A DNA stretch of 43,946 nucleotides from the NCBI GenBank assembly GCA_029242325.1, contig JAQWUD010000005.1:1-43946 (forward strand). Reading direction: 5' to 3'. A program made the translations under genes and the position numbers. Shown here one piece after another: positions 30,929 to 38,903 of this stretch. Every line of letters starts with the position of its first letter. Position 1 is the stretch's first letter. Below the pieces are notes generated by a model. It was not told the origin of the DNA. It did not search any database and saw only the letters and a program-made list of their open reading frames with translations. Source of the stretch: Luminiphilus sp. Its GTDB lineage: Bacteria > Pseudomonadota > Gammaproteobacteria > Pseudomonadales > Halieaceae.

Positions 30929-31350
30929 TGATGCGCCGCAGGCGAATGCTCGCAGAGATCAACGTGGTGCCCTATATCGACGTGATGCTCGTGTTGCTGG
31001 TGATTTTTATGGTGACGGCCCCGATGCTGATGCAGGGTGTCGAGGTCGATCTGCCAGATGCCAATGCAGCGCCTGTGGAAGACCAGGATGCAGAACCGGT
31101 GATTGTGTCCATTAACGGTGTAGGTCAGCTGTTTTTGAATCTGGGTGCGAGTGACAAGCAGCCGCTCGAACTGGCAACGGTGCGTCAGCGTATTGCGGCG
31201 ATTCTCAGGCGAACACCTGACAAACCCGTACTGATTTGGGGCGATAAAAGTGTCCCATATGGCGATGTTGTGCGTGTCATGACGGCCCTCCAGCAGGCAG
31301 GAGCCCCCTCTGTGGGTTTGGTCACAGAGAATCCGGTGAGTGGCGAATGA
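30928..31350 (+). CDS. tolR: Tol-Pal system proton-channel subunit TolR
   Basis: A 140-residue ExbD/TolR protein: short basic N-terminus (MMRRRRM), one membrane helix with the proton-carrying Asp in PYIDVMLVLLVIF, and a periplasmic domain. The ATG at 30928 overlaps the tolQ stop (TGATG); a TTG one codon earlier is unlikely. It overlaps tolA as ATGA. The helix motif is intact, so the motor should be functional. Confidence 0.96.
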   Translation: MMRRRRMLAEINVVPYIDVMLVLLVIFMVTAPMLMQGVEVDLPDANAAPVEDQDAEPVIVSINGVGQLFLNLGASDKQPLELATVRQRIAAILRRTPDKPVLIWGDKSVPYGDVVRVMTALQQAGAPSVGLVTENPVSGE

Positions 31351-32060
31351 CTGCAGATCGGTTTCTCTTCACCGGGGTGCCCACGGCTCTGACGCTGGGG
31401 CTGCACCTTGGCGTTGCATTGATACTGCTGGTGCGCTGGACTGGGCCTGCTCAGGTGGTGGCCGCAGCGCCAGCGCTCGAACCCGTGCACGCGACATTGG
31501 TGCAGGCCGACGCACTGAAGCCAAGGCCGGCACCGCAAAAAGCGCCCTCGGTGTCCAAGCCTGCGCCTAAACCCAAATCCAAATCCAAACCCAAACTCAA
31601 ACCAGAACCTGCGCCCACCACCGAGCCACCTCTCGAACCTCGGGCTGTTTCCCCAGAAGACCAAATAGCGATGGATGCACAACACTTGGCGATGCTCACT
31701 CGCCAGGAACTGGACACCATGATGGAACAGGCTGAGGGAACGGGGGCTAGTGTGTCAGCAAGCTTGCGAGACATCGTCGCGGCCACGATTCGGGCGGCCA
31801 TCATCAATCGCTGGACTCGCCCCCCGAGTGCGCGCAACGGCATGATGGCGATTTTGTCGATACAGCTCGTTCCCACGGGCGAAGTAGTGGGCGTTGGCGT
31901 GGTTGAGTCGAGCGGCCATGCTGCTTTTGATCGCAGCGCGATGACGGCGGTCGAGCGGGCAGGACGTTTCCCCGAGGTCGCAAAGTTGGATCATCGACTA
32001 TTTGAGTCAAACTTCCGACGTTTCCAGTTAGTTTTCAAACCTGAAGACCTGAGGTACTGA
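31347..32060 (+). CDS. tolA: Cell-envelope integrity protein TolA
   Basis: Transduces motor movement from TolQR to Pal. The 237-residue protein has an N-terminal membrane helix (about 10-31), a Pro/Lys/Ala-rich stretch (about 55-98) and a C-terminal TonB-like domain from about 140. It is short: the periplasmic rod, over 200 residues of helix in E. coli TolA, is largely replaced by the Pro/Lys stretch. That stretch includes six imperfect hexanucleotide repeats (31569-31604). ATGA overlap with tolR and TGATG overlap with tolB. Confidence 0.92.
   Translation: MTADRFLFTGVPTALTLGLHLGVALILLVRWTGPAQVVAAAPALEPVHATLVQADALKPRPAPQKAPSVSKPAPKPKSKSKPKLKPEPAPTTEPPLEPRAVSPEDQIAMDAQHLAMLTRQELDTMMEQAEGTGASVSASLRDIVAATIRAAIINRWTRPPSARNGMMAILSIQLVPTGEVVGVGVVESSGHAAFDRSAMTAVERAGRFPEVAKLDHRLFESNFRRFQLVFKPEDLRY
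31569..31604 (+). repeat. In-frame hexanucleotide tandem repeat in tolA
   Basis: Six consecutive copies of AAA followed by CCC, TCC, TCC, CCC, CTC and CCA. Each unit encodes Lys plus Pro, Ser or Leu. The unit is a multiple of three, so copy changes would alter linker length without shifting the frame. Confidence 0.85.
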
Positions 32061-33352
32061 TGATACTAGTCAAAGGAATGCTCGCGTGTGTATTGATCCT
32101 GCTAGGCACCGAGGTTCAGGCGGAGTTGCAGATTGAAATCAATCAGGGCGTTGAGAACCCGACGCCCGTCGCAATCGTGCCGTTTTCTTGGCAGGGAGTG
32201 GGTTCGGCGCCCGATGATGTTGCCCAGATTATTGACTCCGATTTGGCCCGCAGCGGCCAGTTTGCGCCTGTCAGCAGGCGGGACATGCTGAGCTTTCCCA
32301 ATCGCGAATCTGAGATGTATTTTAGAGATTGGCGCGCCATCTCGGCAGAGTATGTGCTGATTGGTCGGGTGAGCGTTGGGTCTCAGGCGCGGATTGATTT
32401 TCAGTTGTTCGATACTAACCGACAGGTTGCGGTGGACCAGGGCACGATCACGGGGCCCGAGGGTGAGTTACGGATGCTGGCCCACAGAGTCTCTGATGCC
32501 GTTTACGAGACGCTGACAGGCATCTCTGGCGCGTTCGCGACGCGCATTTTGTATGTGTCGGTGACACGCAATCCAAGCGGCAAGGACTTCTATCGCCTGA
32601 CGCTCGCTGATTCTGACGGACGTCGGCCGATAGTGTTACTCGAGAGCAGAGATCCCATCCTGTCGCCCGCTTGGTCACCTGATGGTCAGGAAGTTGCCTA
32701 CGTTTCTTTCGAAACCTCACGACCCGCGATTTATCGACAAAACCTGCGCACAGGGCAGCGTGAGCAGTTGACTAACTTTCAAGGACTGAATAATTCACCT
32801 GCCTGGTCTCCCGATGGAAACAGTATGGCGCTTGTGCTCTCTAAGGATGGTAACCCCGACATTTATCTGCTGAACCTGAAGAGCCGGGCTCTGACGCGCC
32901 TCACCCGGCATTTCGCAATCGATACCGAGCCGACATGGATGCCCGATGGCAAATCGCTACTGTTTACGTCGGATCGGGGTGGGCGACCGCAAATTTATCG
33001 CTATGATTTGCGCACTCAGAAAATAAAGCGAGTGACCTTCGAGGGGCTTTTTAATGCCCGAGCCCGGGTCGCTCAGGATGGTCGTAACGTGGCTTTGGTC
33101 CACCAGCGAGAGGGTCGCTACCACATCGCCGTTTTTGACCTCGTCACAGATCGTTTGACAGTGCTCACCGAGACAAGTCTTGATGAGAGTCCGAGCATCG
33201 CTCCCAATGGATCGATCGTTCTGTATGCGACGAAGCGTGGCGAGGACAGTATTCTGGGCGCCGTTGCAGTGGATGGAGGGGTCAGATTCAGTTTGCCCTC
33301 GCGTGAGGGTAGCGTGCAGGAGCCTGCCTGGTCTCCTTATGTGACACCTTAG
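32060..33352 (+). CDS. tolB: Tol-Pal system periplasmic beta-propeller TolB
   Basis: Periplasmic partner of Pal. The 430-residue protein starts with a signal peptide ending EVQA (about residue 21), then an N-terminal alpha/beta domain with VPFSWQG, and from about residue 170 a beta-propeller built of WD40-like repeats seen as recurrent SPAWSPDG and similar segments. GAGG lies just before the start, which overlaps the tolA stop. It is followed by a 103-nt gap before pal. Confidence 0.96.
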   Translation: MILVKGMLACVLILLGTEVQAELQIEINQGVENPTPVAIVPFSWQGVGSAPDDVAQIIDSDLARSGQFAPVSRRDMLSFPNRESEMYFRDWRAISAEYVLIGRVSVGSQARIDFQLFDTNRQVAVDQGTITGPEGELRMLAHRVSDAVYETLTGISGAFATRILYVSVTRNPSGKDFYRLTLADSDGRRPIVLLESRDPILSPAWSPDGQEVAYVSFETSRPAIYRQNLRTGQREQLTNFQGLNNSPAWSPDGNSMALVLSKDGNPDIYLLNLKSRALTRLTRHFAIDTEPTWMPDGKSLLFTSDRGGRPQIYRYDLRTQKIKRVTFEGLFNARARVAQDGRNVALVHQREGRYHIAVFDLVTDRLTVLTETSLDESPSIAPNGSIVLYATKRGEDSILGAVAVDGGVRFSLPSREGSVQEPAWSPYVTP

Positions 33353-33455
33353 GGTTAGCGGCAATATTTTTTGTGATCTACTGCGGAAAAAATCAGAGTT
33401 ATGCGCTACATTAAGCACAACTTAGGGTCCCAGTCACTGGGGAAGGGTAATCACC

Positions 33456-33989
33456 ATGAATAAACTAACGTTTTATGCAAAGCTCTCCAGTCTGGTGTTT
33501 GCAGCGGCGCTGCTGGCAGCCTGTTCGGGGAATGATACAAAAGAGCAGGAGGCTGCCGCTGAAGCCGCTGCTGTCGAGCAGGAGGCAGCACAGCAAGCTG
33601 CCGCAGCCGCAGCCTCAGAAAAGCAGGCTCGCGTTGAGGCCCAGCAAGTGCTTGAAACCGCGGCGAGCGACATGGGAACGGTATTCTACTTTGACTTCGA
33701 CAGCTCCTCTTTGACCGACGAGGCGCGAGCTCAAGTCGATGCGCATATTGCGGCGCTGATGGGTAACAACGCGAGTGTGCGTCTGGAAGGCCATACCGAT
33801 GAGCGAGGGACCAGAGAGTATAATTTGGCTCTGGGTGAGAGAAGGGCTAACGCCGTTCGTGATTACATGGTAGCCAATGGTGTACCGGGTTATCGCATAG
33901 AGAGCATTAGTTACGGTGAGGAAAATCCCGTTGCCTATGGTTCCGGTGAGTCAAATTGGCAGCAAAACCGGCGCGTCGAGCTCAAATGA
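33456..33989 (+). CDS. pal: Peptidoglycan-associated lipoprotein Pal
   Basis: Outer-membrane lipoprotein that ties the membrane to peptidoglycan. A lipobox LLAAC places the lipidated Cys at residue 23. Residues 30-65 are an Ala/Glu/Gln-rich linker, longer and more repetitive than in E. coli Pal. The OmpA-like peptidoglycan-binding domain follows, with FDFDSSSL and the signature EGHTDERGTREYN...GERRA. AAGGG lies eight nt before the ATG. Being separated from tolB, it has its own initiation site and perhaps its own promoter. The stop overlaps cpoB (ATGA). Confidence 0.96.
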   Translation: MNKLTFYAKLSSLVFAAALLAACSGNDTKEQEAAAEAAAVEQEAAQQAAAAAASEKQARVEAQQVLETAASDMGTVFYFDFDSSSLTDEARAQVDAHIAALMGNNASVRLEGHTDERGTREYNLALGERRANAVRDYMVANGVPGYRIESISYGEENPVAYGSGESNWQQNRRVELK

Positions 33990-34885
33990 CCGAGGACGTC
34001 ACCGTGACAAGGTTACTCATCAAGCCGGCACTCCTAGCCGGCTTTTTGTTGGCGAGTATACCGCTCGGAGTGCTCGCTCAGGGCTACATCGACGTAGAGG
34101 CCGAGCGACGAGCGGCCAAAGGCGAAGAAGATCGGCCCACTGATGCGCAAGCCGTCTCGTCCGAGCAAGCTTACTCGGGCATTCGACCCTACTCGGGGTC
34201 GACCATTGTGGCCCAACCTCCGCTGGAATCCGTGAGGCAGCCTGAAACCGGCACAGACCAGGGCAGCTTGATATTGCGCATCCAGCGGCTTGAGGCGGAT
34301 GTACGGCGACTCAATGGACTCTTAGAGGAAGCTACGCAGGCGCTGCAGCAACTCGAATCACAAAGCCTCGAGCGATACGTTGAGATCGACCGCCGCCTTA
34401 GCGTTGGCGCCCTCGAGGTCGGTAGTGATACCGCTTTATCGGGATCGATTGGCGTGCCGGACGCGCAGCCTTCGGGCGCGCCTGCAAGGCAGGTGAGTGC
34501 TCAGGCAGGAGAGGAGCCCGCTTATCAGGCAGCTTATGCACTGGTGCGAGAGCGCGAGTTTGAAGCGGCAGTAACAGCCTTTATGACTTTCCTCAGCGAT
34601 TTTCCCTTTGGGCGCTACGCGCCGAATGCACACTACTGGCTGGGAGAGCTCTATCTGGTGCTAGATCCGCCAGACCCTGAACTGGCGCGACAGAATTTCA
34701 AGCTGTTGCTCGATCAATACCCTGAAGATCCCAAGGTGCCGGATGCCCTGTACAAGCTGGGTCGAGTGCAATTTATCAAGGGGAATCGGCAAAGAGCGCA
34801 GGAGTACCTCGATGAGGTGATTCGCGAATACCCCTCTCATGCAGCCGCACAATTGGCACGCCAATTTCTGTTAGAAAATTTCTAG
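33986..34885 (+). CDS. cpoB: Tol-associated periplasmic protein CpoB (YbgF)
   Basis: Coordinates Tol-Pal with PBP1B during septation. The 299-residue protein has a signal peptide ending VLA before Gln, a coiled-coil segment around LILRIQRLEADVRRLN (trimerisation), a flexible linker and C-terminal TPR repeats (about 175-299) ending AAAQLARQFLLENF. Start is ambiguous: ATG 33986 couples with the pal stop; GTG 34004, preceded by GAGG, would give a neater signal peptide starting MTRLLIK. Confidence 0.94.
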   Translation: MTEDVTVTRLLIKPALLAGFLLASIPLGVLAQGYIDVEAERRAAKGEEDRPTDAQAVSSEQAYSGIRPYSGSTIVAQPPLESVRQPETGTDQGSLILRIQRLEADVRRLNGLLEEATQALQQLESQSLERYVEIDRRLSVGALEVGSDTALSGSIGVPDAQPSGAPARQVSAQAGEEPAYQAAYALVREREFEAAVTAFMTFLSDFPFGRYAPNAHYWLGELYLVLDPPDPELARQNFKLLLDQYPEDPKVPDALYKLGRVQFIKGNRQRAQEYLDEVIREYPSHAAAQLARQFLLENF

Positions 34886-34907
34886 GCAGTTAGGGCCCTG
34901 AGCGAGT

Positions 34908-35549
34908 ATGGAACTCCGTATCACCGAGATATTCCACTCACTGCAGGGTGAGGCCCGCTCCGTTGGGTTGCCCACGGTTTTTGTCCGGTTGACTGGATGT
35001 CCACTGCGTTGCCAGTACTGCGATACAGCCTACGCTTTTTCCGGGGGTGAGGTCCTGCCACTGGAAGAGATTCTCAGCAGGATCGATCAGTTCGGATGTC
35101 CCCGTGTCTGCGTAACCGGCGGCGAGCCTTTGGCGCAGCCGCAGTGTATCGGTCTGTTGGATAGCTTGTGTGAAAAAGGATTCGAGGTCTCTTTGGAGAC
35201 CAGTGGCGCAATCAGTATTGCTGGCGTGAATGAGCGGGTCAGTCGTGTCGTAGACATCAAAACACCTGATTCCGGTGAGGTTCACCGGAATGATTGGTCG
35301 AACATGGAGTATTTAACAGCGCATGACCAAATCAAGTTTGTGCTGTGTAGCCGTCTTGACTATGACTGGGCGAGGATGAGGATGGATGAACACCAGTTGG
35401 GTGATCGTGTATCGGACGTATTGTTATCACCTAGTTACGGGCAGTTGGACCCTCTGACCCTTGCAAATTGGATACTGGAAGATCGTCTCCCTGCGCGCCT
35501 GCAGATTCAACTCCACAAGCTCTTATGGCAGGATGCGCCAGGCCATTGA
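34908..35549 (+). CDS. queE: 7-carboxy-7-deazaguanine synthase
   Basis: Radical-SAM enzyme that contracts 6-carboxytetrahydropterin to 7-carboxy-7-deazaguanine on the queuosine path. The CxxxCxxC cluster motif is Cys31, Cys35, Cys38, the short-insert gammaproteobacterial form. The EIFHSLQGEA N-terminus and TGGEPL segment are diagnostic. 213 residues is within the normal range. It follows cpoB by 22 nt, the same order as in Pseudomonas. Confidence 0.96.
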   Translation: MELRITEIFHSLQGEARSVGLPTVFVRLTGCPLRCQYCDTAYAFSGGEVLPLEEILSRIDQFGCPRVCVTGGEPLAQPQCIGLLDSLCEKGFEVSLETSGAISIAGVNERVSRVVDIKTPDSGEVHRNDWSNMEYLTAHDQIKFVLCSRLDYDWARMRMDEHQLGDRVSDVLLSPSYGQLDPLTLANWILEDRLPARLQIQLHKLLWQDAPGH

Positions 35550-35606
35550 CGCGAGCTGTGGCCGGGGTAGATCGATGCTGTTAGTTCGTGGAGGGGAGCC
35601 GCTAAA

Positions 35607-36281
35607 GTGAGCAAAGCGATCGTACTGACCTCAGGAGGGCTGGATTCTGCTACCGTTTTGGCTATCGCACATGCTGACGGCAAGTCGTGTTTCAGCCTTA
35701 GCGTAGATTACGGGCAACGGCACCGTTCGGAGTTGGTGGCCGCAGAACGAGTCTCACGGCAGTATGGTGATGTGTTGCATCGAATGGTCGCGCTGGATCT
35801 CTCCCTGTTCAGCGGCTCTGCTTTGACAGATTCCTCTGTGGCGGTGCCAACCGCACCAACAGAGGGCGTCCCTGTGACGTATGTTCCTGCCCGCAACACA
35901 ATTTTTCTCTCTCTAGCACTGGGCTGGGCGGAAGTGGTTGGTGCCCAGGAAATCTACATTGGTGCCAACGCAGTTGATTATTCAGGATACCCGGATTGCA
36001 GACCCGAATTTATCACCGCTTTCGATGCGCTGTCAGGGCTGGCGACCAAGGCGGGAATAGAGGGGGATCCTATCCGCGTCCAGGCACCCATCATTAATAT
36101 GACCAAAGCAGAAATCATTTGTTTGGGAACAGAGCTTGGAGTGGATTACGGCCTGACGGTTTCTTGCTATCAAGCTGACACTGATGGTGCGGCGTGCGGG
36201 AAGTGTGACAGTTGCCGGCTTCGGCATGAGGGATTTGTCATGGCGGGACTGGATGATCCTACCCACTACGTGAGCGCGTAA
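35607..36281 (+). CDS. queC: 7-cyano-7-deazaguanine synthase
   Basis: ATP-dependent amidation and dehydration giving preQ0, the step after QueE. The 224-residue protein has the PP-loop SGGLDSAT at the N-terminus and a zinc site of four Cys near the C-terminus (CYQAD, CGKCDSC). The GTG start at 35607 has a GGGGAG ribosome binding site. With queE this makes a two-gene queuosine unit; the later genes queF, tgt, queA and queG lie elsewhere. Confidence 0.96.
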   Translation: MSKAIVLTSGGLDSATVLAIAHADGKSCFSLSVDYGQRHRSELVAAERVSRQYGDVLHRMVALDLSLFSGSALTDSSVAVPTAPTEGVPVTYVPARNTIFLSLALGWAEVVGAQEIYIGANAVDYSGYPDCRPEFITAFDALSGLATKAGIEGDPIRVQAPIINMTKAEIICLGTELGVDYGLTVSCYQADTDGAACGKCDSCRLRHEGFVMAGLDDPTHYVSA

Positions 36282-36332
36282 CTCATACGACGGCTGGCGA
36301 ACAGGCATTGCCTGCAACCCCTGTTGAAACGC

Positions 36333-36446
36333 ATGGTTGGTTGTGTCATCACCGCATTGATAGTGGCAGTGCTGGCCACAGCCGTCGATGTGCAGACAGA
36401 TCGGATTGGTGTCGATCCATTACGAGCTCTCTGGGCGGGTAAATGA
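36333..36446 (+). CDS. Possible small membrane peptide (37 residues)
   Basis: ATG 36333 opens a 37-residue frame with a hydrophobic N-terminal segment (residues 4-18) and a polar tail; an upstream TTG at 36324 would add Met-Lys-Arg in front. I see no ribosome binding site and cannot compare it with databases. It could be a chance frame or the remnant of a gene. The rest of 36282-36542 holds nothing I recognise. Confidence 0.2.
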   Translation: MVGCVITALIVAVLATAVDVQTDRIGVDPLRALWAGK

Positions 36447-36542
36447 CCTAGGCTCTTTGGCCGGCACGTTTCCGTTGATCCTCTGGGCGATGGCCTGGAG
36501 AATGATCTTGCTGTCGTACTGGGTTTAGCGGCGTAATAGGAC

Positions 36543-36570
36543 TTGAATTTTCACCCGAGGGCGTTAGCAT
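36543..36570 (+). promoter_or_regulatory. Candidate promoter of tRNA-Lys
   Basis: TTGAAT (36543-36548) and TAGCAT (36565-36570) with 16 nt between. A GC-rich discriminator (GCGCC) follows the -10, as in stringently controlled tRNA promoters. Predicted start about 12 nt before the mature tRNA. Confidence 0.45.
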
Positions 36571-36588
36571 ACGCGCCTTCCCTGTTTA

Positions 36589-36664
36589 GGGCCGTTAGCT
36601 CAGTTGGTAGAGCAGTTGGCTTTTAACCAATTGGTCGCTGGTTCGAACCCAGCACGGCCCACCA
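36589..36664 (+). tRNA. tRNA-Lys, anticodon TTT
   Basis: A 76-nt tRNA with encoded CCA. The seven acceptor pairs (36589-36595 with 36654-36660) are perfect, the D and T arms are standard, and the anticodon loop CTTTTAA carries TTT at 36622-36624. It reads almost like E. coli tRNA-Lys. It stands alone with its own promoter and terminator. Confidence 0.97.
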
Positions 36665-36668
36665 TTTT

Positions 36669-36695
36669 AAAAACCACCCAGCGGGTGGTTTTTTT
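36669..36695 (+). terminator. Rho-independent terminator of tRNA-Lys
   Basis: CCACCC (36674-36679) pairs with GGGTGG (36683-36688) around a 3-nt loop, extended by A-U pairs, and ends in a run of seven T. It begins five bases after the tRNA CCA. Confidence 0.9.
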
Positions 36696-36778
36696 ATGAA
36701 TGGGTCTGATGGGGCCGCCGTTTGGTGCTGGGCACGCTGCATCAGAGCATGAGTTTTGACGTGATTTTGGAGAGCCCT

Positions 36779-37897
36779 GTGTTATCGACTTTTTACCCGC
36801 CCCTGCGTACTTTGATGGGTCCCGGACCGTCTGATGTCTCTCCGAGAGTGCTGGCAGCTTCGGCTCGACCTACCATTGGACACCTTGACCCGCTCTTTGT
36901 TGGCCTGATGGACGACGTCAAACGACTATTGCAGTTCGCTTTTCAGACGCAAAATGAGTTAACCATTCCCCTGTCGGCGCCGGGATCGGCGGGTATGGAA
37001 GCGGCATTCGTCAATATTCTCGAGCCGGGCGACAAAGCCATTGTGTGCCAAAACGGAGTCTTTGGCGGACGGATGAAAGAAAATGTTGAGCGTTGCGGGG
37101 CTACGGCAGTGATGGTGCAGGATCGATGGAGTGATCCGGTCGATCCGAGTAAAGTGGAAGAAGCCATCAATGCGAATCCCGATGCCAAGGTGCTTGCATT
37201 TGTTCACGCCGAGACATCGACGGGTGTGCGCAGCGATGCCGAGCAGCTCTGTCGGATGGCAAAAGCTCAGGGTATTTTGACGATTGTTGACGCCGTCACC
37301 TCGTTAGCCGGCATCGATCTGCAGGTCGATGCCTGGGGTGCGGATGTGGTGTATTCCGGCACGCAAAAGTGTTTGTCCGGTTTGCCGGGTATTTCACCTA
37401 TTACTTTCAGCAGCGACGCTGTTGCTGCGATTACAGCTCGCAAGCACACAGTACAAAGCTGGTTCCTCGATATGAATTTGATCATGGGATATTGGGGTGA
37501 GGGCGCCAAACGTGCTTACCACCATACGGCGCCGGTGAACGCCATATACGCCCTCCACGAAGCGTTGCTGATGCTGGAAGAGGAGGGTCTCGAGGCAAGT
37601 TTCCAGCGTCATGAGATCAATCATGTTGCGCTGGTTGATGGTCTATCACGATTGGGGCTCGATCTCGCGGTCGCATTGCCTTGGCGTCTTCCTCAGTTGA
37701 ACGCGGTTGTGATCCCACAGGGAAAAGATGACGCGAAGATTCGCAGTCACTTGTTGAACGAGTTTAATCTTGAGATCGGCGCGGGTCTGGGTGACCTGGC
37801 TGGTAAGCAGTGGCGCATTGGCCTAATGGGTAGCAGTAGTCATCAGGTGAATATCAATCAATGCCTTGCTGCCTTTGAGTCAGCGCTCGCCCGCTAA
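36779..37897 (+). CDS. Alanine/serine-glyoxylate type class V aminotransferase
   Basis: A PLP-dependent class V aminotransferase of the AGAT/SGAT group, which usually aminates glyoxylate to glycine with alanine or serine as donor. Diagnostic segments are YPPLRTLMGPGPSDV near the N-terminus, SAPGSAGMEAAF, the PLP-phosphate region HAETSTGV, and the Schiff-base Lys197 in SGTQKCLS. The C-terminus has the QWRIGLMGSSS segment. GTG 36779 is preferred: GGAG lies six nt upstream and relatives start close to the YPP segment; ATG 36749 would add ten residues. It opens the catabolic section right of the tRNA. Confidence 0.88.
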   Translation: MLSTFYPPLRTLMGPGPSDVSPRVLAASARPTIGHLDPLFVGLMDDVKRLLQFAFQTQNELTIPLSAPGSAGMEAAFVNILEPGDKAIVCQNGVFGGRMKENVERCGATAVMVQDRWSDPVDPSKVEEAINANPDAKVLAFVHAETSTGVRSDAEQLCRMAKAQGILTIVDAVTSLAGIDLQVDAWGADVVYSGTQKCLSGLPGISPITFSSDAVAAITARKHTVQSWFLDMNLIMGYWGEGAKRAYHHTAPVNAIYALHEALLMLEEEGLEASFQRHEINHVALVDGLSRLGLDLAVALPWRLPQLNAVVIPQGKDDAKIRSHLLNEFNLEIGAGLGDLAGKQWRIGLMGSSSHQVNINQCLAAFESALAR

Positions 37898-37916
37898 GCT
37901 TGGGGTATGGGCGCTT

Positions 37917-37944
37917 GCGGGCGGGTAAAAGGGTGCCCGACCGC
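37917..37944. terminator. Candidate bidirectional terminator between convergent genes
   Basis: GCGG-g-CGGG pairs with CCCG-a-CCGC: eight pairs, one mismatch, 10-nt loop, with a short CTTT run after it. It lies between two convergent stop codons. U-tracts are weak in both directions. Confidence 0.4.
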
Positions 37945-37946
37945 CT

Positions 37947-38723
37947 TTAAGTCGCGTAATCGGGTTCTTCTGCGTTCAGTATGGCTTTGAGTTCGGAAAA
38001 GTGCCGCTCGGCTTGGCCGGGATACGCCTCAAGCTCCTTTGCGGTGCTTTCGGCGATCTCGTCGCTCAGCACTCTGAGCGGTTGTCCAGTCCAGAGTGCT
38101 TTGAGGTAGGTCTCGGCCGCGCGCTCGAAATAGAACAATCGGTTGAAGGCATCGGCGACATCCTCACCGAGCACGATGATGCCGTGATTGCACATGATCA
38201 GTACTTTCTTGGCCGGGTCTGCAAGGTGTTGGCAGCAGCGCTCAGCCTCTTCTTCAAGCGCGAGCCCGCCGTATTCGGTATCAATCGCGTAGCGATTAAA
38301 AAACATTGCGCAGTTCTGATCGATCGGAGGGAGAGTGGGCTTCTCCAGCGTGGAAAGAACGGTAGCGTGAATAGAGTGAACATGAAGCGCAACGCGCGCG
38401 TGAGGACATTGGCGGTGTAACGCACCATGCAGTCCCCAGGCCGTAGGGTCTGGCGCGTTAGGCTTATCCATAGTGCCGGGGTCATTGGCATCTAACACGA
38501 GTAGTTCAGATGCCCGTATCCGCGAGAAGTGTGACTGGTTGGGGTTGATCAAAAACTGGGTGCCATCACGATTGACTGCAACCGAAAAGTGATTGGCCAC
38601 TCCCTCGTGCAGATTGAGACGCGCGGCCGAGCGAAAGGCGGCGGCAAGATCGGTTCTCTCGGCCCAATGATCAGCAAAGGCAGACGAAGGGTGCTCCCGT
38701 TGTGCAGTCGATCCTTGTGTCAT
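37947..38723 (-). CDS. Class II aldolase/adducin family protein
   Basis: A 258-residue protein with the fuculose-phosphate-aldolase/adducin fold. Zinc ligands are present: His114 and His116 in LHVHSIH and His180 in CNHGIIVLG. The catalytic Glu (Glu73 in E. coli FucA, in an SSE motif) is replaced: the aligned segment reads PTAWGLH, with Ala95 at that site. The enzyme may thus not be an aldolase; decarboxylase or epimerase roles, or none, are possible. ATG 38723 has GAGG eight nt upstream; ATG 38756 would add 11 residues. It is convergent with the aminotransferase and divergent from the PhyH gene. Confidence 0.85.
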   Translation of the reverse strand: MTQGSTAQREHPSSAFADHWAERTDLAAAFRSAARLNLHEGVANHFSVAVNRDGTQFLINPNQSHFSRIRASELLVLDANDPGTMDKPNAPDPTAWGLHGALHRQCPHARVALHVHSIHATVLSTLEKPTLPPIDQNCAMFFNRYAIDTEYGGLALEEEAERCCQHLADPAKKVLIMCNHGIIVLGEDVADAFNRLFYFERAAETYLKALWTGQPLRVLSDEIAESTAKELEAYPGQAERHFSELKAILNAEEPDYAT

Positions 38724-38903
38724 CTCAATTTCCTCATAACGCCTAGCCTCTAACATACCACCGCTTCCGATTTGACGAGGACATCATATAGCGATTCAGA
38801 GGTCTGGTAGAGATCAACCGAAGCAGCTCAATTATGGCTAGAAGCGAAGTCTGCGCGCTATACTCATGATTCAAAGCAGAGAGATGGGTAGAGGAGTAAC
38901 GGT

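Noticed and set aside
31185-31685. A minus-strand open frame opposite tolR/tolA
   Set aside because: Its Arg/Phe/Gly-rich repetitive translation is the mirror of the TolA Pro/Lys segment and it has no ribosome binding site.
33473-33673. A minus-strand Ala/Cys/Ser-rich frame opposite pal
   Set aside because: It mirrors the Ala/Glu-rich linker of Pal; a codon-bias artefact.
36640-36700. tRNA-Lys 3' end as a phage or island attachment site
   Set aside because: No second copy of the tRNA 3' end and no integrase gene is visible in the window.
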